A DNA stretch of 64,000 nt from Nocardia sp. CY41 (GTDB lineage Bacteria; Actinomycetota; Actinomycetes; Mycobacteriales; Mycobacteriaceae), in contig NZ_VUOS01000002.1 of the NCBI RefSeq assembly GCF_009829325.1, forward strand, positions 299,872 through 363,871, written 5' to 3'. The notes beneath the pieces were generated by a model. That model searched no databases, was not told the DNA's origin, and worked only from the letters and a program-made list of their open reading frames with translations. Below are positions 1 through 10,391 of the stretch, piece by piece. How positions within the stretch are numbered: position 1 is the first letter of the stretch; each line of letters begins with the position of its first letter. The position numbers and the translations under genes were made by a program.

Positions 1-1185
1 GAACGAGCGGAATCCGTACGGGGCAAGGCGGATTCGCTACGCCGCGCCGCGCGCGCCGAACGGGAGAACCGGGCACGGGCCGAACGCGCCCAGGCCGCGC
101 GCAAGCAGGCGGCGGAGGTGGCCGCCGCGGTCGCCGAATCCGGTGCGAAGATCGCCGCCGAACTGGAGCGCGTCGTCGGGGAGGCGGGCGCTCGGCGCGA
201 CGAACTGGTGCGCAGGCGCTCGGAGTGCGCCGCACAGGTCGAGCAGATCAAGGAGCGGGTGCGCGCGCTCACCGCGCAGCTGTCCCAGCTCACCGACGCG
301 GTGCACCGGGACGAGGTGGCGAAAGCCCAAGCCGCGCTGCGCATCGAGCAACTGGAGGCGACCATCGCCGAGCAGTTCGGCATCGCCCTCGACGACCTGA
401 TCGCCGAATACGGTCCGGACGTGCCGCTGCCGCCCTCGGCGCTGGAGATGCAGGAGTACGAGCAGGCCAAGGAGCGGGGCGAGCAGGTCAGCGAGCCCGC
501 CCCGATGCCGTACGACCGGCAGACCCAGGAGCGCCGTGCCAAGCGCGCCGAGAAGGACCTCGCCACCCTGGGCAAGGTGAATCCCTTGGCGCTGGAGGAG
601 TTCGCGGCGCTGGAGGAGCGCTACAACTTCCTGGCCACCCAACTGGAGGACGTCAAGAGCGCACGCAAGGATCTCCTTGACGTCGTCGCCGAGGTCGATG
701 CACGCATCCTTCAGGTGTTCACCGAGGCATACGCCGACGTGGAGCGCGAGTTCGTCGAGGTCTTCGCGAAACTGTTCCCCGGCGGCGAGGGCAGGCTGCT
801 GCTCACCGACCCCTCGGACATGCTCACCACCGGCATCGAGGTGGAGGCCCGGCCGCCGGGCAAGAAGGTCAAGCGGCTGTCCCTGCTGTCCGGCGGCGAG
901 AAGTCGCTGACCGCGGTCGCGTTGCTGGTGGCCATCTTCCGCGCCCGGCCCTCGCCGTTCTATGTGATGGACGAGGTCGAGGCGGCGCTGGACGACACCA
1001 ACCTGCGCCGCCTGATCGGCCTGTTCGAGCAGTTGCGGGAGAAGAGTCAGCTGATCGTCATCACCCATCAGAAGCCGACGATGGAGATCGCCGACGCGCT
1101 CTACGGCGTCAGCATGCGCGGCGACGGCATCACCCAGGTGATCTCCCAGCGGCTGCGCGGGGAGAACCTGGCCCCGGTGGGCTGA
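1..1185 (+). CDS. smc: Chromosome partition protein SMC, C-terminal part (5' end outside window)
   Basis: The frame is open from base 1 and encodes about 394 residues. The first ~180 residues are charged, Glu/Arg/Ala-rich coiled coil (the returning arm of the SMC rod). The ATPase C-lobe follows, with the ABC signature LSGGEK near residues 297-302, Walker B ending [13 protein letters not shown], and the switch His in [13 protein letters not shown] is a DNA-binding condensin ATPase that works with ScpA and ScpB in chromosome segregation. The Walker A half, hinge and first coil must lie upstream of the window. In relatives ftsY follows smc directly; here about 3 kb carrying a reductase, a TetR regulator and a DUF2237 gene separates them. 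The identification is secure; only the fragment's length is limited by the window. Confidence 0.97.
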   Translation, partial: ERAESVRGKADSLRRAARAERENRARAERAQAARKQAAEVAAAVAESGAKIAAELERVVGEAGARRDELVRRRSECAAQVEQIKERVRALTAQLSQLTDAVHRDEVAKAQAALRIEQLEATIAEQFGIALDDLIAEYGPDVPLPPSALEMQEYEQAKERGEQVSEPAPMPYDRQTQERRAKRAEKDLATLGKVNPLALEEFAALEERYNFLATQLEDVKSARKDLLDVVAEVDARILQVFTEAYADVEREFVEVFAKLFPGGEGRLLLTDPSDMLTTGIEVEARPPGKKVKRLSLLSGGEKSLTAVALLVAIFRARPSPFYVMDEVEAALDDTNLRRLIGLFEQLREKSQLIVITHQKPTMEIADALYGVSMRGDGITQVISQRLRGENLAPVG

Positions 1186-1655
1186 GCCGCCACACGGTCA
1201 CCCGCGGGGTCCGGGGAGGGTGACGGTGCCGGAGTCCAGATCGACCAGCGGATCGTCGCCGGAGAGGCGATCGTCGACCTTCGCGATCGCGACCCACTCC
1301 TTGCGCTCGTGGACGTGCTTGCGCGACGGCCCGAAGATCTCGTCGACTTCGGCGCCCACCGGATCACGGCGGGATCGTCTGCGCAGGCGTACCACCGTGC
1401 CGAGGGTACGCCCCGCAGCTCGATCAGCTCGATGAGCAGGGCGGATGCGGTCGAATGGATGTCGCGCGCACCAGCCCGCACACGCCGGCGGGCCGACCGG
1501 CTCGCCACCCGGCCTGGGCCGGCCGATTGTCTCTGTCGCGAAGCCCAGCGGTCGGCCGAACGGGTGTCCCGCTCATCCCGGCCGATGCACGGGCGGCAGC
1601 GGTCCGCCACCGTCGACGCGGCCCGGCGGCGTGAGCCCCCGATCGTCCGACCCGG
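1186..1655. other. Stretch between smc and the NmrA-like gene with little content
   Basis: Apart from the small DUF6191-like frame at 1198-1395, I see no convincing gene, RNA or repeat here. The longer open frames on both strands lack recognisable protein features and look like by-products of high GC. Confidence 0.4.
1198..1395 (-). CDS. Small DUF6191-like protein, possibly a frameshifted remnant
   Basis: This GTG-started frame gives 65 residues, a basic stretch followed by DEIFGPSRKHVHERKEW and an ending VDLDSGTVTLPGP. The pattern of FxPSxxHxxEEx followed by a VDLDSGTV-type tail resembles the short actinobacterial DUF6191 proteins, which normally begin with a membrane helix. Here that helix is absent from the frame. 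A hydrophobic ALLIELIEL segment lies just upstream in another frame (about bases 1403-1430), which would fit a single frameshift. It sits tail to tail with smc. It may be a real small protein, a broken gene, or chance; the family link is from memory and weak. Confidence 0.35.
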   Translation of the reverse strand: MVRLRRRSRRDPVGAEVDEIFGPSRKHVHERKEWVAIAKVDDRLSGDDPLVDLDSGTVTLPGPRG

Positions 1656-2573
1656 TCACCGTCCGGTGCCCGCCTTCTCCTGGTCCAGCAGCGCTTTGAT
1701 CTGCGCCGCACCGGTTTCCGCCAGCCAGGTGTCGAAGGTACGCAGTCCGGGATGGATTCGGCGGATCTCGTCCACGTCGGCGCTCCATCCGCCGGTGTGC
1801 CGCATCAAGCGCCAAGTGTTGCCGATCTCCGCGCCGATGGCGTCCGCTTCGGCTTCGGACACCTCGTGATAGCGAACGGGGTGGCCGGTCGCCGCACCGA
1901 TCGCCGCGGCGGCCGCGGGCGGAGCCAGTACATCGCCCGCGAGTTCCAGGACGCGGCCGTGGAATTCGTCCGGATCGGCGAACGCCAGAGCGGCGATGTC
2001 GCCGATATCCGCGAGCGCGATGACCTTCATCGGGCCCGCGGCGGGGAACAGGTGCCGGTGCACGCCGTCGAAGATGCCGTCGACGGGCGACGTGCGCAGC
2101 AGATAGTTCTCCATGAAGCGCACCGGGCGCAGCAGGGTGTAGCGGACGCCGGCGGTGACGATCGCCTCTTCGATGCGCTGCTTGCCGGTCGCGCCCCACG
2201 ATGTGTTGTCGCCCATCGAGGCGATGCCGGTGAACACGATCTGCTGCACACCGGCGTCGAGCGCCGCGCGCACGATCGCCTGTCCGCGCTCGGCTTCCAG
2301 ATCGACGTCCCAGCCCTGCGCGCTGTAGGCCGCGGGCGGGACCAGGAACAGCCCGGTGACACCGGCCAGCGCCGCGGGCAAGGTTTCCGGCGCATCGAAA
2401 TCGCCGACGACGAGTTCCGCACCCGCCGCGGCCAACTCGCGCGCGGCCGGCGCATGCGTGTCGCGGACCAGCGCGCGCACCGCCTTGCCGTCCGCCAGCA
2501 GCTTGCGGGCGGTCACGCCGCCCTGTTTGCCGGTGGCGCCGGTGACCAGGATGAGGGTGTGCTGAAAGGACAT
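1656..2573 (-). CDS. NmrA-like NAD(P)-binding atypical short-chain reductase
   Basis: The product has 305 residues and begins MSFQHTLILVTGATGKQGG, an N-terminal Rossmann fold with the GxxGxxG dinucleotide-binding motif. Phrases such as ALVRDTHAPAARELAAAGAELVVGDFD and ENYLL are typical of the NmrA/HSCARG branch of extended SDR proteins, which often sense NADP redox state or act as quinone or isoflavone-type reductases. The ATG at 2573 follows a purine-rich AAGGCGAAG and starts exactly at the Rossmann strand, so longer upstream frames were discarded. The gene is divergent from a TetR regulator with 106 bases between them, and an inverted repeat lies in that gap, so repression by the neighbour is likely. 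Substrate is unknown. Confidence 0.85.
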   Translation of the reverse strand: MSFQHTLILVTGATGKQGGVTARKLLADGKAVRALVRDTHAPAARELAAAGAELVVGDFDAPETLPAALAGVTGLFLVPPAAYSAQGWDVDLEAERGQAIVRAALDAGVQQIVFTGIASMGDNTSWGATGKQRIEEAIVTAGVRYTLLRPVRFMENYLLRTSPVDGIFDGVHRHLFPAAGPMKVIALADIGDIAALAFADPDEFHGRVLELAGDVLAPPAAAAAIGAATGHPVRYHEVSEAEADAIGAEIGNTWRLMRHTGGWSADVDEIRRIHPGLRTFDTWLAETGAAQIKALLDQEKAGTGR

Positions 2574-2595
2574 GCTTCGCCTTCTCTGCTCGATA

Positions 2596-2620
2596 GAATC
2601 GGGTTGGGTAACCCGGATTC
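2596..2620. promoter_or_regulatory. Inverted repeat, candidate TetR operator
   Basis: CGGGTT and AACCCG flank a 4-base centre (GGGT). The outer GAAT and ATTC are also complementary if one extra G on the right is skipped. It lies midway between the divergent starts at 2573 and 2680, where a TetR dimer could control both genes. Assignment to this regulator is inferred from position only. Confidence 0.5.
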
Positions 2621-2679
2621 GGACGATACGGGTGCCCCCACCCGATCCACTAGGGAACTTGTCGGAAGGCCGTAACGAA

Positions 2680-3453
2680 ATGACCGCATCGCTCGCCCCG
2701 GCCGCGACGTCGCGCGCGGACGCCCGGCGCAATCGGGCCCGCGTGCTCGCGGCCGCACAGCGCGCCTTCGCCGAGCAGGGCGCCTCGGTGTCACTGGCCG
2801 AAGTCGCCCGCAGAGCCGGTGTAGGGGCGGGCACGGTCTATCGGCACTTCCCGACCAAGGCCGATCTGCTGGAAGCCGTGATGCAGCAGCGCATCGACGG
2901 TCTGGCGCGGCTTGCCGCCGAGCATGTCGGCGCATCGGACGCCGGGGCCGCCTTCTTCGACTTCTGCACCACCGTGATCGCCACCACGCCGGGCAACCAG
3001 GCATTGTGCGACCTGGTTCAGTCCGACGACGGCTGGCCCCGGGCGCTCTTGCAGAGCGCGGGTGTGCGGTTTCACCGCGCGCTGGACGTGCTGCTGGTAG
3101 CCGCTCAGCGGCAGGGCGCGGTCCGCGCCGACATCGGGATCGACGACGTGCTCGCGATCTTCACCGGATGCGTTGCGATCCAACAGCTTCGGAAGACCCG
3201 GGGCGGCATCGACCGTACCGCCGCAATCGTGCTCGACGCGCTGCGGGTGCGGCCGGGCGCTGCGGTCGTAACGGAACGCTCGACCGGGGACGAGGGCCGT
3301 AACGAAACGGCGGAACGTAACGAAACCGGGGGCGAGGGTTGTCCGGTTTGTCACGCGCCGGTGCCCCGTACCGGGATCGGGCGCAGAGCCAGATACTGCT
3401 CGGCGGCATGCCGCCAGAAAGCGCACCGTCGACGCGTCGCCGCGGCGCGGTAG
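2680..3453 (+). CDS. TetR-family regulator with a C-terminal zinc-ribbon-like tail
   Basis: The product has 257 residues. An N-terminal TetR helix-turn-helix spans about residues 15-62 (RARVLAAAQRAFAEQG ... GVGAGTVYRHFPTKADLLEAV), followed by an all-helical ligand domain. The last ~40 residues are unusual: a polar linker with two near-repeats containing RNET, then CPVC and YCSAAC spaced like a treble-clef or zinc-ribbon, and a basic tail. I chose the ATG at 2680 because GGAAGG lies about nine bases upstream and the earlier in-frame part has no HTH sequence. It probably represses itself and the divergent NmrA-like reductase. The inducer is unknown. Confidence 0.85.
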   Translation: MTASLAPAATSRADARRNRARVLAAAQRAFAEQGASVSLAEVARRAGVGAGTVYRHFPTKADLLEAVMQQRIDGLARLAAEHVGASDAGAAFFDFCTTVIATTPGNQALCDLVQSDDGWPRALLQSAGVRFHRALDVLLVAAQRQGAVRADIGIDDVLAIFTGCVAIQQLRKTRGGIDRTAAIVLDALRVRPGAAVVTERSTGDEGRNETAERNETGGEGCPVCHAPVPRTGIGRRARYCSAACRQKAHRRRVAAAR

Positions 3454-3572
3454 CCGCACTGGCGCATTTGTGCCATTCGGTGCTCTGCTGAGACACGAGG
3501 CCGCTCGCGGGGTGGAGGCGGTCGCCTGCGCCGGCAGCCCCCTGGTGGCCGATCCGGGATGCTAGCGGCGAC

Positions 3573-3962
3573 TCAGAGCAGATCGCTGACGTCGTCGGGC
3601 ACATCGACGGCGTACTTGCGCAGGATGTCCATCGAGATCACTTCCAGGGCGTTCTCGTGCGTGGCGGCCAGCACCACGGGCGCGGCGACGCCGTCCTCGT
3701 GCGCGTGCAGCCATCGCACGGCCACCACGCACCACCGGTCGCCCGGTTGCAGACCGGGAAAATTGTTCTCCGGGCGCGGCGTGCTCAAATCGTTTCCGAT
3801 GGACGCTTGATGTTCCAGGAATTCTGCCGTGACGACGGTGCACACGGTGTGGCTGCCCAGATCCTCCGGCCCGGTACTGCAGCAGCCGTCCCGGTAGAAG
3901 CCGGTGAGAGGATCGGTGCCGCACTCTTCCAGCGGCCCCCCAAGCACGTTTCGATCGGTCAC
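3573..3962 (-). CDS. DUF2237 family protein
   Basis: The product has 129 residues and is almost entirely the DUF2237 domain: NVLGGPLEECGTDPLTGFYR, DGCC, GPEDLGSHTVC, GNDLSTPRPE, FPGLQPGDRWCVVA and ATHENALE are the conserved stretches. The conserved Cys, His and Asp residues suggest a metal or active site, but no activity is established that I know of. I chose the GTG at 3962 because the conserved domain begins at residue 5, and TAGGAT ends eight bases before it, the spacing of a leaderless promoter. It is divergent from ftsY. Confidence 0.88.
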   Translation of the reverse strand: MTDRNVLGGPLEECGTDPLTGFYRDGCCSTGPEDLGSHTVCTVVTAEFLEHQASIGNDLSTPRPENNFPGLQPGDRWCVVAVRWLHAHEDGVAAPVVLAATHENALEVISMDILRKYAVDVPDDVSDLL

Positions 3963-3969
3963 GTCGCCG

Positions 3970-3975
3970 ATCCTA
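3970..3975 (-). promoter_or_regulatory. -10 box TAGGAT for a leaderless DUF2237 transcript
   Basis: On the minus strand TAGGAT is followed by seven bases and then the GTG at 3962. That is the geometry of actinobacterial leaderless promoters, in which transcription begins at the start codon. No Shine-Dalgarno sequence is visible. Confidence 0.45.
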
Positions 3976-4155
3976 TTGTCCCTTCGCGAGAAGTTCCGCA
4001 GGACAAGAAATCTGGAGGGCTGTGTCGGTGCCCACCCGGGCGCGTCCGCGGCCCGGTACCTGCGGTGTTCGCCGAACTCGTGCGGTTTGCCCGGTGCGGC
4101 GACTCGCGCGCCCGGTGCGGCTCGGGGCCGGGTACGTGACGATCGGTCTGCAAGG

Positions 4156-5649
4156 ATGGTTCGCGTGAGTCCCGAAGTCTGGATCCTGATCGCCGCGGTC
4201 GCCGCACTGCTGCTCGTCGTGCTCGTCGCCGGTTTCGTCCGGTACAAGCGCGGCCGCGTGTCGCTGACTCCGCCCACGCAGGACAAGGAGGTGACCGATC
4301 GGTCCGGTGGTTACACCGCGTCCGGCGGATTCGCCTTCAGCCGGGGTGGCACGGCGACCGAACCGCAACCGGTCGAGCGCACCGATACCGAAGGACAGCC
4401 GCACGTCGGCGACGACGCGGCGATCCCGCGCGACGCGCCCAGACGCGGCATCACCAACGTTCCGTTGCCGGACGCGGACGTCGCCGAGGCGCCGCCCGCC
4501 GCCGGGGCCGCGCCGGCCGAACCCGAGACGACACCACCCGCCACCGATGCGGTGGCGCCGCCGGAGCGCCCGGTCGCCGACAGCGCCCCCGTAACGGCGG
4601 ACGAGACCGAGGCCGCGGACACGACCGCCGAGCCGGTCACCGCAGGCCCGGACACCGGAGCGGCTACCGACCTGGTCGCTCCCGACACGCCAGCGGGCGT
4701 CGAGGCGCCCGCCGCGCTGGAGGAGATCGAACCCACGGCCGGGCGCCTGGTCCGGCTGCGCGGACGCCTGTCCCGTTCGCAGAACGCGGTCGGCAAGAGC
4801 CTGCTCGGCCTGCTCGGCGGCGGTGACCTCGACGAGGACTCCTGGGAGGAGGTCGAGGACACCCTCGTGCTGGCCGACCTCGGCACCGCCAGCACCACGG
4901 CCGTCGTCGCACGGCTGCGTTCGGAGATGGCGGCGCGCAGCGTGCGCACCACCGACCAGGCCCGTGCCGTGCTGCGCGACGTGCTGATCGAGCAGTTGCG
5001 ACCGGAGCTGGACCGCTCGGTGCGCGCGCTGCCGCACCCGGATCACCCCTCGATCCTGCTGGTGGTCGGCGTGAACGGCACCGGAAAGACCACCACCACC
5101 GGCAAGCTCGCGCGCGTGCTCGTCGCCGACGGCCGCCGCGTGCTGCTCGGCGCGGCCGACACCTTCCGCGCCGCGGCCGCCGACCAGTTGCAGACCTGGG
5201 GCGACCGGGTCGGCGCCGACACCGTCCGCGGCCGCGAGGGCGCCGATCCCGCTGCGGTCGCGTTCGACGCGGTGGCGGCGGGTATCGAGCGCGGCGTGGA
5301 CGCGGTGCTCATCGACACGGCCGGGCGACTGCACACCAAGACGGGCTTGATGGACGAGCTGGGCAAGGTCAAGCGCGTGGTGGAGAAGAAGGCCGCCGTC
5401 GACGAGGTCCTGCTCGTCCTGGACGCGACCGTCGGGCAGAACGGGCTGACCCAGGCCAGGGTGTTCGCCGAAGTGGTCGACATCACCGGCGTGGTGCTGA
5501 CCAAGCTGGACGGCACGGCCAAGGGCGGCATCGTCTTCCAGGTCCAGCACGAACTGGGCGTGCCGGTGAAGCTGGTCGGGCTGGGCGAAGGGGCCGACGA
5601 CCTGGCTCCGTTCGAGCCCGCAGCGTTCGTGGACGCGCTGCTGGGCTGA
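4156..5649 (+). CDS. ftsY: Signal recognition particle receptor FtsY
   Basis: The product has 497 residues. An N-terminal membrane helix spans about residues 8-28 (VWILIAAVAALLLVVLVAG), as usual for actinobacterial FtsY. A long acidic, Pro/Ala/Thr-rich A region runs to about residue 190. The NG GTPase follows, with P-loop GVNGTGKTTTTGK near residue 305, DTFRAAAADQLQ, DTAGRLHTK and TKLDGTAKGG. FtsY docks Ffh-ribosome complexes to the Sec translocon, and the partner ffh lies 5 kb downstream. The ATG at 4156 has AAGG just upstream; a GTG at 4165 is a possible alternative. A GC-rich hairpin follows the stop. Confidence 0.97.
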   Translation: MVRVSPEVWILIAAVAALLLVVLVAGFVRYKRGRVSLTPPTQDKEVTDRSGGYTASGGFAFSRGGTATEPQPVERTDTEGQPHVGDDAAIPRDAPRRGITNVPLPDADVAEAPPAAGAAPAEPETTPPATDAVAPPERPVADSAPVTADETEAADTTAEPVTAGPDTGAATDLVAPDTPAGVEAPAALEEIEPTAGRLVRLRGRLSRSQNAVGKSLLGLLGGGDLDEDSWEEVEDTLVLADLGTASTTAVVARLRSEMAARSVRTTDQARAVLRDVLIEQLRPELDRSVRALPHPDHPSILLVVGVNGTGKTTTTGKLARVLVADGRRVLLGAADTFRAAAADQLQTWGDRVGADTVRGREGADPAAVAFDAVAAGIERGVDAVLIDTAGRLHTKTGLMDELGKVKRVVEKKAAVDEVLLVLDATVGQNGLTQARVFAEVVDITGVVLTKLDGTAKGGIVFQVQHELGVPVKLVGLGEGADDLAPFEPAAFVDALLG

Positions 5650-5681
5650 GTCTTCCCGCTCGCAGGCCTCCTTCGAAAGGG

Positions 5682-5718
5682 ACTGCGGCCCGCTCTGTTC
5701 CGGTCGGCGGGCCGCGGT
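5682..5718 (+). terminator. Hairpin after ftsY
   Basis: ACTGCGGCCCG pairs with CGGGCCGCGGT across a 15-base loop (11 pairs, one G-U). There is no T-run, which is common for actinobacterial terminators. A second short hairpin (TCCCGC-GCC-GCGGGA) follows at 5722-5736. Confidence 0.5.
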
Positions 5719-5879
5719 CCATCCCGCGCCGCGGGAATGCGAGGGCGATCACACCCCGGATGTTTGCCGAGTCCTCTTCGGCGATAACGAATATCCGATT
5801 CCCGGACGGTGACCTCACAGCGCCGGAAAACGCCCGGTGTACCTGACGAAACGTAGTGGCAACACAGCTGCGCCATCCG

Positions 5880-5917
5880 TTCACGTAGGTGAAACACGTC
5901 AGCTCTACGGATGAAAC
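5880..5917 (+). promoter_or_regulatory. GlnR-type binding site upstream of amt
   Basis: Two GAAAC boxes (5891-5895 and 5913-5917) lie 22 bases apart. A TTCAC box precedes the first by exactly six bases, giving the GTnAC-n6-GnAAC layout described for actinobacterial GlnR; the third expected box (GCTCT) matches poorly. A further GAAAC at 5848-5852 and GCAAC at 5859-5863 may form a weaker second site. The expected effect is activation of amt-glnB in nitrogen limitation. Confidence 0.55.
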
Positions 5918-5989
5918 ACCGAGTAAGGACCCTTCTGTTCAGGTCCATTTGCCGGAATCGGCGGGGCCCGAGATGAGGAGGACATTAAA

Positions 5990-7713
<1,724 letters not shown>

Positions 7714-7730
7714 CGGAAACGAGTCGAGCG

Positions 7731-7773
7731 GCGGCCCCGCTCCCGCCGGACCTCCCGGTCGGGGCGGGGCCGC
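7731..7773 (+). terminator. Strong hairpin between glnB and glnD
   Basis: GCGGCCCCGC pairs perfectly with GCGGGGCCGC across a 23-base loop. The hairpin ends four bases before the glnD ATG, so it may reduce read-through from amt-glnB or mask the glnD ribosome-binding region. Confidence 0.6.
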
Positions 7774-7777
7774 GCGC

Positions 7778-10270
7778 ATGAATGGGCGGTGGGTTGTGGG
7801 TAGTCAGTACCAGCACGACGGTGATCCGAAGGTCACCGGAGAAGGCAACGGCAAGGTGTCCAACGGCGCGGCCGACCTGGTCCGCGCGCGCACCCAATTG
7901 CTCGACGGCGGCCAGCCGCGCAATCCCCGGCTCGACGCCGAGTCGTTGCGCCATGCCCTGGTCGACCTCTACGAACTGTGGCTCACCAGCAAGGGCGCCG
8001 AACTGGGCATCGCTTCCGACAGCGGCTTGGCCGTGGTGGCCGTCGGCGGTCTCGGTCGCGGCGAGATGCTGCCGTTCTCCGATCTGGATCTGGTGCTGCT
8101 GCACGACGACGTCGACCCGGCCCGGGTGGCCGAGGTCGCCGACCAGCTGTGGTACCCGCTGTGGGATGCCCACATCAAACTCGACCACAGCGTGCGGACC
8201 GTTCCGCAGGCGCTGCGGGTGGCTTCGGACGATCTCATCGCCGCGCTGGGCATGCTCGAGGCCAGGCACATCGTCGGCGACCAGGAATTGAGCAATCTGC
8301 TGATCGGCGGGGTGCGGAGGGAATGGCGCACCGGCATCCGCTCCAGGTTCGACGAGCTCATCGCCCAGGCCCAAGCCAGATGGGAGCGCAACGGCGAGAT
8401 CGCGCACCGCGCCGAGCCCGATCTGAAGAACGGGCGCGGCGGGCTGCGCGACATCCAGCTGCTCGACGCGCTGGCCATCGCCCAGCTCACCGACGCCATG
8501 CCGGGACTGGGCCCGGACGTGCCGGGCGGCGGATTGAAGCAGGCGCATCGGCGCCTGCTCGACGTGCGCACCGAACTGCACCGCGTGGCGGGCCGGGCCC
8601 GCGACCAGCTGCGGGCGCAGGACGCCGACGAGATCGGCGCGGCCCTGCGCATCGGCGATCGGTTCGATCTGGCGCGCACCCTGAGCGATTCGGCCCGGAC
8701 GGTCAGTTACTCCGTCGACGTCGGGCTGCGCACCGCGGCCAACGCGCTGCCCCGCCGGGGATTGGCGCGCCTGCGCCGGATGCCGGTACGCAGGCCGCTG
8801 GACGAGGGAGTCGTCGAGCACGCGGGCGAAGTCGTGCTGGCCAGGGACGCCCGCCCGCAGCGCGACTCAGGATTGATCCTGCGCGTGGCGGCCGCGTCGG
8901 CGCAGACCGGTCTGCCCATGTCGGCCACCACCTTGAACCGGCTCTCGGAGGACGCCCCCGAGCTACGCGAGCCGTGGCCCAAAGACGCCCTCAACGACCT
9001 GCTGGTGCTGTTGGGCGCGGGCCGCGGCACCATCGACGCGATCGAGGCGCTGGACCGCACGGGATTATGGGGCAGGCTGCTGCCGGAGTGGGGGGCCGTG
9101 CGCGACCTGCCGCCGCGCGACGTCCAGCACATCTGGACCGTCGACCGCCATCTCATGGAGACCGTCGCCTACGCGGGCGGGCTGAGCACGCGGGTGGCGC
9201 GCCCGGACCTGCTCGCCCTGGGCGCGTTGCTGCACGACATCGGCAAGGGCCGTGCGGGTGATCACAGCGTGGTCGGCGCGGAACTGGCCACCCACATCGG
9301 CCGCCGCCTCGGTCTGTGGCCGTCGGACGTCCGCACTCTCAGCGCGGTCGTGCGTCATCACCTGCTGCTGCCGGAAACCGCGACCCGGCGCGATCTGTCC
9401 GATCCGGAAACGGTGCGCTACGTCGTCGACGCGCTCGACGGCGATCCGCAACTGCTGGAGCTGCTGCACACTCTGGCGGAGGCGGATTCGCAGGCGACCG
9501 GTCCCGGCGTGTGGGGTGACTGGAAGGCGTCGCTGATCGGCGAACTGGTCCGGCGCTGCCGGTTGGTCATGGCGGGCGACCAGTTGCCGACGCCGGAGCC
9601 GATCGCACCGGAATTGGTCGAGCGGGCCCGGGCGGGCGGGGTGCACGTCGATCTGAAGCCGGGGGAGAGCAAGCACACATACGTGGTCACCGTCATCGCG
9701 CCCGACAGCTCCGGCCTGCTCTCCGACGCCGCGGGCGTGCTGGCGCTGCATTCGCTGCGCGTGCTGTCGGCCGCGCTCGGCGTCGAAGGCGCGTCCGCGG
9801 TGGACACTTTCGTCGTCGCGCCCAAATTCGGTGATCCGCCGGATCCGGGACTGTTGCGCCAGGAACTGATCCGTGCCACGGCCGGGGACCTGGACGTATC
9901 GGCGGCGCTGGCCAAACGCGAGCGCGAGGCGAGCACCATCGGCCGCAGCCGCTACGCGCAGGCGCAGCCCCGGTTGATCTGGTCGGACACCTCGGTGCCC
10001 GGTCAGGTGATCCTGGAATTGCGCGCCGAGGACCGGGTCGGCTTGCTCAGCCGCCTCGCCGCCGAGCTGGCCGATTGCGGAGCCGATGTCCGCTGGGCCA
10101 AGGTGGTCACGATGGGATCGGCGGTGGTCGACAGTTTCTGCTTGGATCTGGGCTCCGAGGACGGTCCCGCGCGCCGGGAAACGATCGAGAAAGCGCTGCT
10201 CGCGGTGGTTCCCAGAACTGCGCCGAAGCCTCCTCCGGAAGGTGTCGCGAATGCAGAAAAAGGTATTTAG
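7778..10270 (+). CDS. glnD: PII nucleotidyltransferase GlnD
   Basis: The product has 830 residues with the full GlnD architecture. A nucleotidyltransferase domain carries [19 protein letters not shown] near residues 90-108 (the G...DxD metal site). A GlnE/GlnD-like linker includes [12 protein letters not shown]. An HD hydrolase domain has LLHDIGKG near residue 486, and two C-terminal ACT domains start at about residues 635 and 745. It modifies and demodifies PII according to glutamine level; in actinobacteria the modification is adenylylation. The ATG at 7778 lies directly behind a hairpin and lacks a clear ribosome-binding site, so the in-frame GTG at 7796 is a plausible true start. Confidence 0.95.
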   Translation: MNGRWVVGSQYQHDGDPKVTGEGNGKVSNGAADLVRARTQLLDGGQPRNPRLDAESLRHALVDLYELWLTSKGAELGIASDSGLAVVAVGGLGRGEMLPFSDLDLVLLHDDVDPARVAEVADQLWYPLWDAHIKLDHSVRTVPQALRVASDDLIAALGMLEARHIVGDQELSNLLIGGVRREWRTGIRSRFDELIAQAQARWERNGEIAHRAEPDLKNGRGGLRDIQLLDALAIAQLTDAMPGLGPDVPGGGLKQAHRRLLDVRTELHRVAGRARDQLRAQDADEIGAALRIGDRFDLARTLSDSARTVSYSVDVGLRTAANALPRRGLARLRRMPVRRPLDEGVVEHAGEVVLARDARPQRDSGLILRVAAASAQTGLPMSATTLNRLSEDAPELREPWPKDALNDLLVLLGAGRGTIDAIEALDRTGLWGRLLPEWGAVRDLPPRDVQHIWTVDRHLMETVAYAGGLSTRVARPDLLALGALLHDIGKGRAGDHSVVGAELATHIGRRLGLWPSDVRTLSAVVRHHLLLPETATRRDLSDPETVRYVVDALDGDPQLLELLHTLAEADSQATGPGVWGDWKASLIGELVRRCRLVMAGDQLPTPEPIAPELVERARAGGVHVDLKPGESKHTYVVTVIAPDSSGLLSDAAGVLALHSLRVLSAALGVEGASAVDTFVVAPKFGDPPDPGLLRQELIRATAGDLDVSAALAKREREASTIGRSRYAQAQPRLIWSDTSVPGQVILELRAEDRVGLLSRLAAELADCGADVRWAKVVTMGSAVVDSFCLDLGSEDGPARRETIEKALLAVVPRTAPKPPPEGVANAEKGI

Positions 10271-10326
10271 CAGCAGATTTATGCGGTGATCAATCCGTTG
10301 CGAGATATTTGCTGCATCCGAACTCC

Positions 10327-10350
10327 CGGCTCGTGAGCCGCCCCTACGAT
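10327..10350 (+). promoter_or_regulatory. Short hairpin and -10 box upstream of the 104-residue gene
   Basis: CGGCTC-GT-GAGCCG (10327-10340) is followed four bases later by TACGAT (10345-10350), a TANNNT -10 box. The palindrome may be an operator or the end of glnD transcription. Confidence 0.35.
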
Positions 10351-10391
10351 CTAGAGCGTCCTGCTATCGCGAGCACGAGGGGAGCAAGTCG

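Larger units (their letters stand above)
5650..5989 (+). other. ftsY-amt intergenic region
   Basis: This 340-base stretch holds the ftsY hairpins, then an AT-richer control region for the ammonium transporter with a GlnR-like site at 5880-5917 and an AGGAGGA ribosome-binding site just before the GTG at 5990. I see no gene. Confidence 0.6.

Noticed and set aside
1309..1869. 186-codon plus-strand frame between smc and the NmrA-like gene
   Set aside because: Composition is random Ser/Arg/Ala, and it overlaps the 3' end of the reductase on the other strand.
3973..5550. Long minus-strand frame opposite ftsY
   Set aside because: No motifs and complete overlap with ftsY, which is unambiguous.
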